From Bradyrhizobium diazoefficiens (GTDB taxonomy: Bacteria > Pseudomonadota > Alphaproteobacteria > Rhizobiales > Xanthobacteraceae), in the NCBI RefSeq assembly GCF_018129965.1, contig NZ_JAFCKW010000028.1, positions 1 through 64,000 of the forward strand: a stretch of 64,000 nt of DNA, written 5' to 3'. The notes beneath the pieces are model-generated. The model ran no database searches. It was not told the DNA's origin and was given only the letters and a program-made list of their open reading frames with translations. Below, piece after piece: positions 46,094 through 54,901 of the stretch; position 1 is the stretch's first letter; every line of letters starts with the position of its first letter. The position numbers and the translations under genes were made by a program.

Positions 46094-46145
46094 ACGCGAA
46101 GGTATACACACCTTCGCGTCTGGCAGGCGTTTTGCTTGGCAAAAC
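46094..46145 (+). terminator. Two consecutive hairpins after lysC
   Basis: ACGCGAAGG-N8-CCTTCGCGT at 46094-46119 is followed by GTTTTGC-TTG-GCAAAAC at 46129-46145. They come 29 bases after the lysC stop. Neither has a long T-run, so they may be a weak terminator or a transcript-end stabiliser. Confidence 0.5.
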
Positions 46146-46335
46146 AAGCCCCAATTCGCTATACGGCGAACAGGGTGGGCTGCCACAAACTGTGCCCCAG
46201 TTGAGGCGGTGCTGATTCGGCTCCAGCGATAGCTTGGGCCGGCGCCGGATGAGCAAATTCGTTGTTTTTCTGGATTTTCGGGCGAGCCGCCGGAGCCCCC
46301 CTACGGGCCCGGCTGACGGAGGAGATTGACGGTTC

Positions 46336-48603
46336 ATGCGGAGCGCGTCGGGAGGTCCCCGCGTCTTGTTGAGACGGCTCCGCGAAACCATGGCGGAGCA
46401 GGTCTCGGCCCAGGAGCGGCTGGACAAGATCGTGGTGCTGATCGCCGCCAACATGGTGGCCGAGGTCTGCTCGGTCTACGTGCTGCGCATCGACAACACG
46501 CTCGAGCTCTACGCCACCGAAGGCCTCAACCGCGAGGCGGTGCACCACACCGTGCTGAGCGCCCATGAAGGCCTGGTCGGCCTGGTCGCCAGCGAGGCGA
46601 CTCCGCTCAATCTGAGCGATGCGCAGAGCCATCCGGCCTTCTCGTTCCGCCCCGAGACCGGCGAAGAAATCTACCACTCCTTCCTCGGCGTGCCGATCTT
46701 GCGCGCCGGCAATACGCTGGGCGTGCTGGTGGTGCAGAACCGCGCCAAGCGCAACTATGTCGAGGAGGAGCTCGAGGCGCTGCAGACCACCGCGATGGTT
46801 CTGGCGGAGCTGATCGCCTCAGGCGAACTGTCCGCGCTCGCCCAGCCCGGCCAGGAGCCGGCCGCGCGCCATTCCTCGCAGAAGGTCGGCGCGATCCTGT
46901 CGGAAGGCATCGCGCTCGGCCATGTCGTGCTGCACGAGCCGCGCGTGGTCATCAAGGACTACATCGCCGAAGACCTGCCGAAGGAAATCAAGCGGCTCGA
47001 CACCGCGCTCGCCAAGCTGCGCGCCGATCTCGACCGCATGCTGGAGCGGGGCGACGTCGCCGAGGGCGGCGAGCACCGCGAGGTGCTGGAAGCCTACCGC
47101 ATGTTCGCCAACGACCAGGGCTGGTCGCACAAGCTGCACGAGGCGGTCGCCACCGGCCTCACCGCGGAAGCCGCCGTCGAGCGCGTGCAGTCCGACACAA
47201 GGGCGCGCATGCTGCGCTCGACCGATCCTTATCTGCGCGACCGGCTGCATGACCTCGAAGACCTCGGCTATCGCCTGATGCGGCAGCTGGTCGGCCAGGA
47301 CCACGCGCCGTCGCGAGAGCAATTGCCCGACAACGCCATCGTCATCGCGCGCGCGATGGGCCCGGCGGCGCTGCTCGACTACGACCGCAAGCGCCTGCGC
47401 GGCATCATACTGGAGGAAGGCACCGCCAACTCCCACGTCTCGATCGTGGCGCGCGCGCTCGGCATTCCCGCCGTGGGAGAAGTACCGAACGCGCCCGGGA
47501 TCGCCGATCCCGGCGACGCCGTCATCGTCGACGGCACATCCGGCACGATCTATGTGCGCCCGTCGCAGGAGGTCGAAGCGGCCTTCGCCGAGCGCGTGCG
47601 CTTCCGCGCCCGCCGCCAGGCGCAATATCTTGCGCTGCGCGACCGGCCCTGCGTCACCAAGGACGGCCAGAAGGTCGAGCTGATGATCAATGCGGGTCTC
47701 GCCATCGACCTGCCGCATATCGAGGACACCGGCAGCGCCGGCATTGGCCTGTTCCGTACCGAGCTGCAATTCATGGTCGGCCAGAGCCTGCCGCGCACCA
47801 GCGACCAGCTCGCGCTCTACCGCACCGTGCTCGATGCCGCCGGCCCCAAGCCGGTCACCTTCCGCACCCTCGATATCGGCGGCGACAAGGCGCTGCCCTA
47901 TATGGAAGCCGTGATCGAGGAAAATCCCGCGCTCGGCTGGCGCGCGATCCGGCTCGGGCTCGACCGTCCCGGCCTGTTGCGCGGCCAGATTCGCGCGCTG
48001 CTGCGCGCCGGCGGCGGCCGGGCGCTGCGCATCATGTTCCCGATGATCTCGGAGGTCGCCGAGTTCGACGCCGCGAAGGCACTGGTCGAGCGCGAGCTGA
48101 CCTATCTGCGCCAGCATGGCCACACGCTGCCTGAACGAATCGACATCGGCACCATGGTCGAGGTGCCCGCTCTGCTCTACCAGCTCGACGAGTTGCTGAA
48201 GAAAGTCGACTTCATCTCGGTCGGCTCCAACGATCTGTTCCAGTTCCTGTTCGCGGTCGATCGCGGCAACGCCAAGGTGTCCGAGCGCTTCGACACGATG
48301 TCGGCGCCGATCCTGCGCGTGCTGCGCGAGATCGCACGGAAGTCCAACGCCGCGAAGAAGTCGCTATCGCTCTGCGGCGAGATGGCCTCCAAGCCGATCG
48401 GCGCGCTCGCCCTGATCGCGATGGGCTATCGCTCGCTGTCGCTGTCGGCGACCGCGCTCGGTCCGGTCAAGGCGCTGGTCATCGATCTCGATGCCAAAAA
48501 GGCCGAGGCGATGCTCGACCCGCTGCTGGATGCGCCCTCCGGCAGCGTCTCGATCCGGCAGAAGCTGACGGAATTTGCCGAGGCCGAAGGCCTGGCGTTG
48601 TAG
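46336..48603 (+). CDS. ptsP: Phosphoenolpyruvate-protein phosphotransferase PtsP (EI-Ntr)
   Basis: PtsP starts the nitrogen-related PTS phosphorelay by taking phosphate from PEP and passing it to NPr. The 755-residue protein has an N-terminal GAF domain (about 20-160) that responds to nitrogen signals. The enzyme I swivelling domain has the phospho-histidine His367 in EEGTANSHVSIVARALGIPA, and the PEP-binding TIM barrel has GIGLFRTELQFM, TFRTLDIGGDKALPY, MFPMISEV, FISVGSNDLFQFLFAVDR and LCGEMAS. All are typical. It precedes prfA by 55 bases. Confidence 0.97.
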   Translation: MRSASGGPRVLLRRLRETMAEQVSAQERLDKIVVLIAANMVAEVCSVYVLRIDNTLELYATEGLNREAVHHTVLSAHEGLVGLVASEATPLNLSDAQSHPAFSFRPETGEEIYHSFLGVPILRAGNTLGVLVVQNRAKRNYVEEELEALQTTAMVLAELIASGELSALAQPGQEPAARHSSQKVGAILSEGIALGHVVLHEPRVVIKDYIAEDLPKEIKRLDTALAKLRADLDRMLERGDVAEGGEHREVLEAYRMFANDQGWSHKLHEAVATGLTAEAAVERVQSDTRARMLRSTDPYLRDRLHDLEDLGYRLMRQLVGQDHAPSREQLPDNAIVIARAMGPAALLDYDRKRLRGIILEEGTANSHVSIVARALGIPAVGEVPNAPGIADPGDAVIVDGTSGTIYVRPSQEVEAAFAERVRFRARRQAQYLALRDRPCVTKDGQKVELMINAGLAIDLPHIEDTGSAGIGLFRTELQFMVGQSLPRTSDQLALYRTVLDAAGPKPVTFRTLDIGGDKALPYMEAVIEENPALGWRAIRLGLDRPGLLRGQIRALLRAGGGRALRIMFPMISEVAEFDAAKALVERELTYLRQHGHTLPERIDIGTMVEVPALLYQLDELLKKVDFISVGSNDLFQFLFAVDRGNAKVSERFDTMSAPILRVLREIARKSNAAKKSLSLCGEMASKPIGALALIAMGYRSLSLSATALGPVKALVIDLDAKKAEAMLDPLLDAPSGSVSIRQKLTEFAEAEGLAL

Positions 48604-48658
48604 CGAGCCTGTCCGCTCCTCTTCGCCCCGCTTCCCTCCGCCTTTTGAGACCAAACCG

Positions 48659-49741
48659 ATGTCGTCACTTCCCGAAGCCAAACTGGACGTCCTGCTCGCG
48701 CATCACGCCTCGCTCGAGGCCGAATCGCTGGGACAGCTCTCCTCCGAGCGCTATGTGCAGGTCACGCGCGAACTCGCCGAGATCACGCCGCTGATCGAGG
48801 CGGTGAAGGCCTACCGCTCTGCCGTCAAGGAACTCGCCGACACCGAGGCGCTGATCGCCGACAGCGGCACGGATGCCGAGATGCGCGGCATGGCCGAGGC
48901 CGAACGCGACGAGCTCAAGCCGAGGATCGAGGAGCTCGTCCAGAAGATCCGCGTCGCGCTGCTGCCCAAGGACGCGATGGACGACCGCAACGTGGTGCTG
49001 GAAATCCGCGCCGGCACTGGCGGCGACGAAGCCTCGCTGTTCGCCGGCGATCTGTTCCGGATGTACGAGCGTTTCGCCAGCCTGCAGGGCTGGAAGGTCG
49101 AGGTGATTTCGGCGAGCGAAGGCACCGTCGGCGGCTACAAGGAAATCATCGCGGAGGTGCAGGGCCGCGGCGCATTCTCGAAACTGAAGTTCGAATCCGG
49201 CGTGCACCGCGTGCAGCGCGTGCCCGATACCGAAACGCAAGGCCGCATCCACACCTCCGCTGCGACCGTCGCCGTGCTGCCCGAGGTCGAGGACGTCGAC
49301 GTCGAGATCAAGAACGACGATCTGCGCATCGAGACCATGCGCGCGCAGGGCGCCGGCGGCCAGCACGTCAACAAGACGGAATCGGCGATCCGCATCACCC
49401 ACATCCCGACCGGGATCGTGGTGATGATGCAAGACAGCCGCTCGCAGCACAAGAACCGCGCGTCCGCCATGAACATCCTGCGCTCGCGCATCTACGATGC
49501 CGAGCAGCAGCGCCTCGACGCCGCACGCTCGGCCGAACGCAAGGAGAAGGTCGGCTCCGGCGACCGCAGCGAGCGCATCCGCACCTATAATTTTCCGCAG
49601 GGGCGCGTCACCGATCACCGCATCAACCTGACGCTCTACAAGCTGCCGCAGGTGATCGCGGGCGAAGCCCTCGGCGAATTGACCGACGCGCTGACCACCG
49701 AGCACCAGGCCGCCCAGCTCGCCGCGCAAGGCGCGGCGTGA
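48659..49741 (+). CDS. prfA: Peptide chain release factor 1
   Basis: RF1 reads UAA and UAG and triggers release of the finished chain. The 360-residue protein has the GGQ motif at residues 233-235 (GAGGQHVNKTES), whose glutamine is the target of the methyltransferase encoded next, plus the codon-recognition region before it and a helical N-terminal domain. The ATG at 48659 gives the family's start (MSSLPEAKLD). Its stop overlaps the prmC GTG by 4 bases. Confidence 0.98.
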   Translation: MSSLPEAKLDVLLAHHASLEAESLGQLSSERYVQVTRELAEITPLIEAVKAYRSAVKELADTEALIADSGTDAEMRGMAEAERDELKPRIEELVQKIRVALLPKDAMDDRNVVLEIRAGTGGDEASLFAGDLFRMYERFASLQGWKVEVISASEGTVGGYKEIIAEVQGRGAFSKLKFESGVHRVQRVPDTETQGRIHTSAATVAVLPEVEDVDVEIKNDDLRIETMRAQGAGGQHVNKTESAIRITHIPTGIVVMMQDSRSQHKNRASAMNILRSRIYDAEQQRLDAARSAERKEKVGSGDRSERIRTYNFPQGRVTDHRINLTLYKLPQVIAGEALGELTDALTTEHQAAQLAAQGAA

Positions 49742-50631
49742 CGCTGCGCGTGAGCAATCCCTTCACCGCACAATCGATCGAGAGCGCGCGGCGCGCGCTG
49801 GCCGCGCAGCTGAAAGCCGCGCAGCTCGACGAAGCCGAGCTCGATGCCCGCATCCTGCTCGGCGCAGCCGTCGGCCTCGACCTCACCGGCCTGATCGCGC
49901 AGGCGACCCGGCGTCTCACTGTGGCCGAGGCGTCGCGTCTTGCGCAGCATGCACAACGCCGTATCGCCGGCGAGCCGGTGGCGCGAATTCTCGGTGTCAG
50001 GGAATTCTGGGGCCTGCCGTTCCGGCTCTCGGAAGCGACCCTGGTCCCCCGTCCCGATACCGAGACCCTGGTCGAGCTCGCACTGGAGATTTGTCGCGAA
50101 CGGACGACACCCCCTTCGCCGCGGATCGCCGACATCGGCACCGGATCCGGCGCGATCCTGCTCGCGCTGCTGCATGACATGCCCGATGCTTTCGGCGTCG
50201 GTACCGATCTCAGCCTCACCGCGCTCAACACCGCGAAGGCCAATGCCGCCGCCCTCGGCCTCGCCGGCCGCTCGGCTTTCGTGGCCTGCTCCTATGCGTC
50301 GGCGCTGCACGGGCCGTTCGATCTCATCGTCTCGAATCCGCCTTACATTCCCTCCGGAGAAATTCCGAAGCTGAGCGTCGAGGTGCGCGAGCACGATCCG
50401 TATCTGGCGCTCGACGGCGGCAATGACGGCTATGACGCCTACCGCGCCTTGATCCCGCAGGCGGCCGAACGGCTCGCGCCCGGCGGGACCCTGATCGTCG
50501 AGGCAGGACAGGGCCAGACCCGGGATATCGAGGCCCTGATGACGGCGGCAGGGTTAACGGCGGACCGGCCGCCCAGGGCCGATCTGGCGGGCATTCCGCG
50601 GGCGGTTTCGGCCCGAAAAATGCCCCCATAA
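49738..50631 (+). CDS. prmC: Release factor glutamine N5-methyltransferase
   Basis: PrmC methylates the GGQ glutamine of release factors. The 297-residue protein has an N-terminal helical domain (about 1-85), PVARILGVREFWGLPF, LVPRPDTETLVE, SAM motif I DIGTGSGAILLAL and the catalytic NPPYIPSGEI. It starts at a GTG that overlaps the prfA stop codon. The pairing of enzyme and substrate in one operon is typical. Confidence 0.96.
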   Translation: MTLRVSNPFTAQSIESARRALAAQLKAAQLDEAELDARILLGAAVGLDLTGLIAQATRRLTVAEASRLAQHAQRRIAGEPVARILGVREFWGLPFRLSEATLVPRPDTETLVELALEICRERTTPPSPRIADIGTGSGAILLALLHDMPDAFGVGTDLSLTALNTAKANAAALGLAGRSAFVACSYASALHGPFDLIVSNPPYIPSGEIPKLSVEVREHDPYLALDGGNDGYDAYRALIPQAAERLAPGGTLIVEAGQGQTRDIEALMTAAGLTADRPPRADLAGIPRAVSARKMPP

Positions 50632-51095
50632 AAGCCGGATTGGCCTGTAAAAACCTCTTGGAATATCCCCTGGGACCGACTACCTTCCCGTCAGCACATC
50701 AGTGTCGGCCCCGTAGACCAACGGGCGAAAGCCGGGCTCTCAAGCGAGAGTTTCACTGATTTAAGGTTCCAAGCCGCAGGTCTTGTTAAGCGCGATGGCC
50801 CATTGAGGTGCGCTGCTTTCCGACCGCAAAGTGAACGAAAGCCTGATATTGCGCGCGAAGACTAACGCAAGAAACCAGGGCTTGTTTTGGCAGGCATTAT
50901 GAATGGGTTCGTCGGCAATGAATGCTGGCGGGTAGGGAACGCGTCTTTGTTGAACGCGACGGTCGACGAACACCGGCAGGGTTCAAGCCGCTTCACGTGT
51001 GCAGTGCGCGCGAGGCCATGCGAGCCGTTGTCATCAGGTCACTCTCTGCAATCAGTAATGCGTGCAACCTTTAGGGCTGGAATTAAAGGCAGGAC
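50632..51095. other. 464-bp gap before the DUF4167 gene
   Basis: No protein gene is convincing here. A cluster of short hairpins lies at 50707-50750 (listed separately). The rest is moderately AT-rich for this genome and may be a long 5' leader or contain an unidentified RNA. Confidence 0.5.
50707..50750 (+). other. Compact hairpin cluster, possible structured RNA or leader element
   Basis: Three small stems follow each other: CCCGT-AGACCA-ACGGG (50710-50725), GGC-GAAA-GCC with a GNRA tetraloop (50724-50733, sharing two bases with the first), and CTCTC-AAGC-GAGAG (50737-50750). The overlap means the first two are alternatives or stacked. The strand is unproven; plus is assumed because DUF4167 lies downstream. 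It does not match a tRNA, tmRNA, RNase P or SRP RNA. Confidence 0.35.
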
Positions 51096-51863
51096 ATGAG
51101 AAACGGTCAGAACAAGCAGCGGATGCGCAACCGCAACAACAATAATAATAACAACAATAACAACCGGCGCGGTCAGAACCCGATGACCCGGGTCTACGAG
51201 TCCAACGGACCCGATATCAAGATCCGCGGCACCGCCTCGCACATTGCCGAAAAATACCTCCAGCTCGCGCGCGATGCGCGCTCCTCCGGCGACCCCGTGG
51301 CAGCCGAGAACTACTACCAGCACGCCGAGCATTATTTTCGCCTGATCGCGACGGCCCAGGAACAGTTCCGCCAGAATCAGCAGCCGCGCGGCGACGAGCC
51401 GATCAACAGCAACAACGACGATGGCGAGGACGACGGCGAGAATTTTTCGAACTTCGGACAGGAGCCGGGCTTCGTCCCGCAGCCGCCGCCGCAGCAGCAG
51501 CCCTTCGTCCGTGACGGCCAGCGCGATCATCAGCCGCGTGACAACCAGCCGCGATATCAGCGCGATAACCAGCAGCCGCGCGAACATCGCGAACGCGACC
51601 ATCTTCCGCAGCCGCAATATCAGCCGCCGCAGCCGCTGAACCAGCCCCAGCCCGTCGTTGCCGACACCGGCAGCGTCGATCGCCTGCCCTCCTTCATCAC
51701 CGGCCCGCAGCCGCAGGTGAACGGCGGCGCGAATGGCGGTCCGGGCGGCTTCGAGGGCGGTGGCGAGCGTTTCCCGCGCCGTCGTCGCCGGCCGCATGGC
51801 CCGCGTCCCGAGCGCGAAGCCGCTCCCGTCGGCTCGAGCGACGAAGTGGCCCCTGGCGAGTAG
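51096..51863 (+). CDS. DUF4167 family protein with polyasparagine tract
   Basis: The 255-residue protein has a basic N-terminus with an uninterrupted run of ten asparagines (residues 14-23), then the conserved DUF4167 domain (about 24-95) with NPMTRVYESNGPDIKIRGTA, IAEKYLQLARDA and DPVAAENYYQHAEHYFRLI. The remaining 160 residues are disordered, rich in Gln, Pro, Arg and Asp. It is conserved in alphaproteobacteria next to prmC but has no established function; nucleic-acid association is plausible from its composition. A terminator follows. Confidence 0.94.
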   Translation: MRNGQNKQRMRNRNNNNNNNNNNRRGQNPMTRVYESNGPDIKIRGTASHIAEKYLQLARDARSSGDPVAAENYYQHAEHYFRLIATAQEQFRQNQQPRGDEPINSNNDDGEDDGENFSNFGQEPGFVPQPPPQQQPFVRDGQRDHQPRDNQPRYQRDNQQPREHRERDHLPQPQYQPPQPLNQPQPVVADTGSVDRLPSFITGPQPQVNGGANGGPGGFEGGGERFPRRRRRPHGPRPEREAAPVGSSDEVAPGE

Positions 51864-51897
51864 GCCCCGGCGCCTCCCTGTGATTTTAAACGACAGC

Positions 51898-51931
51898 AAT
51901 CGTCCCGGCCTCGCCGGGACGATTTGTTTTT
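51898..51931 (+). terminator. Intrinsic terminator after the DUF4167 gene
   Basis: A 12-bp perfect stem, AATCGTCCCGGC with GCCGGGACGATT, closes a CTC loop (51898-51924) and runs into TTTGTTTTT. It comes 35 bases after the stop codon. Confidence 0.9.
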
Positions 51932-51949
51932 GGTGGCGCGGTTGGGCTT

Positions 51950-52052
51950 TGCACCTCTCCCGCCTGCCTGCGGGAGAGGTCGGCGCGTTTCCGGGCGATA
52001 CGAAGCATCGTCCCCCGCCGGGTGAGTGCTCTTTCCTCTTGGGGGGTCTCTC
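51950..52052. repeat. Intergenic repeat, CTCTCCCGC...GCGGGAGAG family
   Basis: CACCTCTCCCGCCTGCCTGC-GGGAGAGGTCGGCGCG and GCGATACGAAGCATCGTC recur in closely similar form at 60136-60290. It borders the stop codon of the methyltransferase gene. Confidence 0.7.
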
Positions 52053-52799
52053 TTAGCTACGCCCGACCGTCGTCGAGGACGGCACCAGCACCGGCTTGGT
52101 CAGCGCGGGAATCAACCGCGCGCGCTCGCGCTTGGCGGGGATTGCGCGATAGACCTGCTTGGAGGCCTCGACGATGTGCACGCCGGCAAAGGGCAGTGAC
52201 AGCGCCGCGCCGGCGCGCTCCCACATCTGCGCCGATTTCAGCACCCAGCCGCCCGCATAGGGCGGCATGAACAGCGCCTCGCCCCATGAGGTCGGCGTGA
52301 ACCAGGTCTGCCGCAACAGGTCCGTGATCTGGGAGCGGGAATAGGGCCGGCCGTGACCGAACGGCGTGTTGTCGCTGCGGGTCCACACCCCCCGCCGGTT
52401 CGGGATCACCGCGATGACGCGGCCGGACGGCGACAGCACGCGCCACACCTCGCGCAGCAGCGCGGCCGGATCGTCCGACATCTCCAGCGCATGGACCAGC
52501 AGGATGCGGTCGACCGCGGCGTCAGGCAGCGGCAGCGAGAATTCATCGACCAGCGAGGCCAGCGCCGGCCGCCCCGTCGGCCATTTCAAAACGCCCTGGG
52601 CCGCCGGCATGAAGGCGATGCAGCGCTCCGCATCCTCGCGGAACAACCCGAGATAGGGGGTCGGGTAGCCGATGCCGAGCACGCGCTGGCCCTCGGCGTT
52701 CGGCCAGCGCTCCCTGATGCCGCGATTGATCATTTGCCGCGCCACAATCCCGAGGCGGCGGGAATAGAACTCTCTGAGGTCAACGACGTCGATGCTCAT
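52053..52799 (-). CDS. Methyltransferase-domain protein
   Basis: The 248-residue protein begins VVDLREFYSRRLGIVARQMI and has a methyltransferase_11-like core: VLGIGYPTPYLG in place of motif I, a FSLPLPDAAVDRILLVHALEMSDDPAALLREVWRVL block, and SGRVIAVIPNRRG. Motif I lacks the usual GCGxG, so SAM binding is less certain. It is divergent from gloB over about 110 bases, an arrangement I recognise from related Bradyrhizobiaceae. The substrate is unknown. Confidence 0.82.
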   Translation of the reverse strand: MSIDVVDLREFYSRRLGIVARQMINRGIRERWPNAEGQRVLGIGYPTPYLGLFREDAERCIAFMPAAQGVLKWPTGRPALASLVDEFSLPLPDAAVDRILLVHALEMSDDPAALLREVWRVLSPSGRVIAVIPNRRGVWTRSDNTPFGHGRPYSRSQITDLLRQTWFTPTSWGEALFMPPYAGGWVLKSAQMWERAGAALSLPFAGVHIVEASKQVYRAIPAKRERARLIPALTKPVLVPSSTTVGRS

Positions 52800-52907
52800 A
52801 ACGGCAATGTAACATGCACGGGGGCGCCGCCGCGCGCGGAATATTGCATTGCCTGCACAACGTTAACGCCATATCTGTCTGACGGGGCTGAGCCCGATGG
52901 AGATGAC

Positions 52908-53675
52908 ATGGCCGCCGAAATTCGTACTTTCAACTGTTTAAACGACAATTTCGGTTACCTGATCCACGATGTGGAAACCAAGGCGACCGCGTCGATCGAC
53001 GCGCCGGAAGCCGGTCCCATCCTGGCGGCCCTGGAGCGCGAGGGCTGGCAGCTCACCGACATCCTGATCACCCATCATCATGGCGATCATGTCGGCGGCG
53101 TCGCCGAACTCAAGCAGAAATACAATTGCCGCGTCGTCGCGCCACACGACAAGACGGCGAAGATCGCCAATGTCGACCAGCGCGTCGGCAATGGCGACGT
53201 GGTCAAGGTCGGCGCGCTGCTGGGACGCGTCGTCGAGACGCCTGGCCACACGCTCGACCACATCTCCTATGTGTTCGACAACGAGAAGACGCTGTTCGCC
53301 GCCGATACGCTGTTCTCGATTGGCTGCGGCCGCGTGTTCGAAGGCGACTACCCGATGATGTGGGACTCGCTGTTGAAGCTGCGGGCGCTGCCCGACGACT
53401 TCAAGCTCTATTGCGGTCACGAATACACGGCGTCCAACGTCAAGTTCGCGCTCACGGTCGATCCGGACAATACTGCGCTGAAGGCGCGCGCGGCGGAGGT
53501 CACGAAGCTGCGGGCCGAGAACAAGCCCACGATTCCCTCACTGCTTGGTGACGAGAAGCGAGCAAACGTGTTCCTGCGGGCCGATGCGCCCGAGGTCGCA
53601 GCCAGGCTACACATGAAGGGCGCGGATGCTGCCGCGGTGTTCGGCGAATTGCGCGAGCGCAAGAACAAATCGTAA
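52908..53675 (+). CDS. gloB: Hydroxyacylglutathione hydrolase (glyoxalase II)
   Basis: GloB hydrolyses S-lactoylglutathione in methylglyoxal detoxification. The 255-residue metallo-beta-lactamase-fold protein has THHHGDHVGG (55-64), TPGHTLDHI, LFAADTLFSIGCGRVFEG and YCGHEYTASNVKFA, which supply the binuclear metal ligands and glutathione-binding residues. The ATG at 52908 starts MAAEIRTFNCL; the very long upstream open frame is a shadow of the divergent gene. Confidence 0.96.
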   Translation: MAAEIRTFNCLNDNFGYLIHDVETKATASIDAPEAGPILAALEREGWQLTDILITHHHGDHVGGVAELKQKYNCRVVAPHDKTAKIANVDQRVGNGDVVKVGALLGRVVETPGHTLDHISYVFDNEKTLFAADTLFSIGCGRVFEGDYPMMWDSLLKLRALPDDFKLYCGHEYTASNVKFALTVDPDNTALKARAAEVTKLRAENKPTIPSLLGDEKRANVFLRADAPEVAARLHMKGADAAAVFGELRERKNKS

Positions 53676-53712
53676 AGAACAAATCCTGAAGCACAAATCC
53701 TGACGGGGTTCG

Positions 53713-54135
53713 ATGCCGACCGCAGCCGAGATCATCGCGCGCCTCGAACTCCGGCCTCACCCCGAAGGCGGACATTATCGCGAGACGTTTCGCGACCAGA
53801 CTACGGATGCCAACGGCCGGGCGCGATCGACGCTGATTTACTTCCTGCTCGCGCGGGGAGAGCGTTCGCACTGGCACCGGATCGATGCGGTCGAGACCTG
53901 GCACTATTATGCCGGCAGCCCGCTGACGCTGCGCATCGCGCATGAGGGCTGCTCGCAGCACGAGGTGCGGCTCGGCACGGACCTGCTCGGCGGCGAGCGG
54001 CCGCAGGGTATCGTGCCGGCGAATGCCTGGCAGATGGCGGAGACAACAGGCGATTGGACCCTGGTCGGCTGCACCGTGGCGCCCGCGTTCGAATTCGCGA
54101 AGTTCGAGCTCGCACCGAAGGGCTGGGAGCCCTGA
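53713..54135 (+). CDS. DUF985-type cupin protein
   Basis: The 140-residue cupin has LRPHPEGGHYRETFRD, STLIYFLLARGERSHWHRID, ETWHYYAGSPLTL and GCTVAPAFEFAKFEL. This is the DUF985 pattern, a single-domain beta-barrel with histidines that could bind a metal. Its biochemical role is unknown. It starts at an ATG 37 bases after gloB and is likely in the same transcript. Confidence 0.9.
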   Translation: MPTAAEIIARLELRPHPEGGHYRETFRDQTTDANGRARSTLIYFLLARGERSHWHRIDAVETWHYYAGSPLTLRIAHEGCSQHEVRLGTDLLGGERPQGIVPANAWQMAETTGDWTLVGCTVAPAFEFAKFELAPKGWEP

Positions 54136-54211
54136 CGTCGCGATCCGGAATCGGGTGGGTTCGGTCCGCGTCACGCCTTACGACAGCGCTTCCAGTGAAC
54201 AGGAGCGCACG

Positions 54212-54895
54212 ATGCACGGAACACTCGGTCCCACCGCCGTCCAGATCGACCCGGCCATTTTGTATTTCGGAACGCCGGTCGTCCTGATCGGATCGACCAA
54301 TGACGACGGCTCTTACAATCTCGCGCCGATGTCGTCGGCGTGGTGGGTGGGATGGCGCTGCATGCTCGGGCTCGCACGCAATTCCAGGACCACCGAAAAC
54401 ATGATTCGTACCGGCGAATGCGTGCTCAATCTGCCGTCAGCGGAGCTCGTCGCCGCTGTCGACAGCCTCGCGCGCACCACGGGCTCGGATCCTGTGCCGC
54501 CCGGCAAACTCTATCGCGGCTACCGGCACGCGAAGGACAAGTTCGGCCTCTGCGGATTGACGGCCCTGTCGGGTGAGACGGTCAGCGCTCCGCGCGCCGT
54601 CGAATGTCCGGTTCAGATGGAGGCGAAGGTCGCGCATATGCACGAGATGGCAGAGGACGATGCTGTCTTTCGCGGCCATCTCGCCGCGATCGAGGTCCGC
54701 ATCACCCGCGTGCATGCGCATCCCGATATCATGATGGATGGTGCGAGCAATCGCATCGACCCGGACAAGTGGCGACCGCTGATCTTGAGCTTTCAGGAAT
54801 TCTACGGCCTGACGCCGCAGCGCCTTCAGCGCTCGGAGCTTGGACAGATTCCCGAAGCGATGTATCGGCCGCCGGGCTGGCAGCCGGCGCTTTGA
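54212..54895 (+). CDS. Flavin reductase family protein
   Basis: The 227-residue protein has a flavin-reductase-like FMN-binding barrel: YFGTPVVLIGSTNDDGSYNLAPMSSAWWVGW, NSRTTENMIRTGECVLNLPS and FGLCGLTALSGE. These proteins supply reduced flavin or act as flavoproteins; the partner is unknown. The ATG at 54212 is preceded by AGGAG, so the longer frame to 53942, which overlaps the cupin gene, is rejected. It is 6 bases from the convergent exporter gene. Confidence 0.88.
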   Translation: MHGTLGPTAVQIDPAILYFGTPVVLIGSTNDDGSYNLAPMSSAWWVGWRCMLGLARNSRTTENMIRTGECVLNLPSAELVAAVDSLARTTGSDPVPPGKLYRGYRHAKDKFGLCGLTALSGETVSAPRAVECPVQMEAKVAHMHEMAEDDAVFRGHLAAIEVRITRVHAHPDIMMDGASNRIDPDKWRPLILSFQEFYGLTPQRLQRSELGQIPEAMYRPPGWQPAL

Positions 54896-54901
54896 TGCGC
54901 C

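Noticed and set aside
50700..50780. tRNA- or tmRNA-like look of the hairpin cluster before DUF4167
   Set aside because: No 7-nt anticodon loop, no acceptor stem pairing and no GGTTCGA-type T-loop; a tmRNA would also need its tag reading frame.
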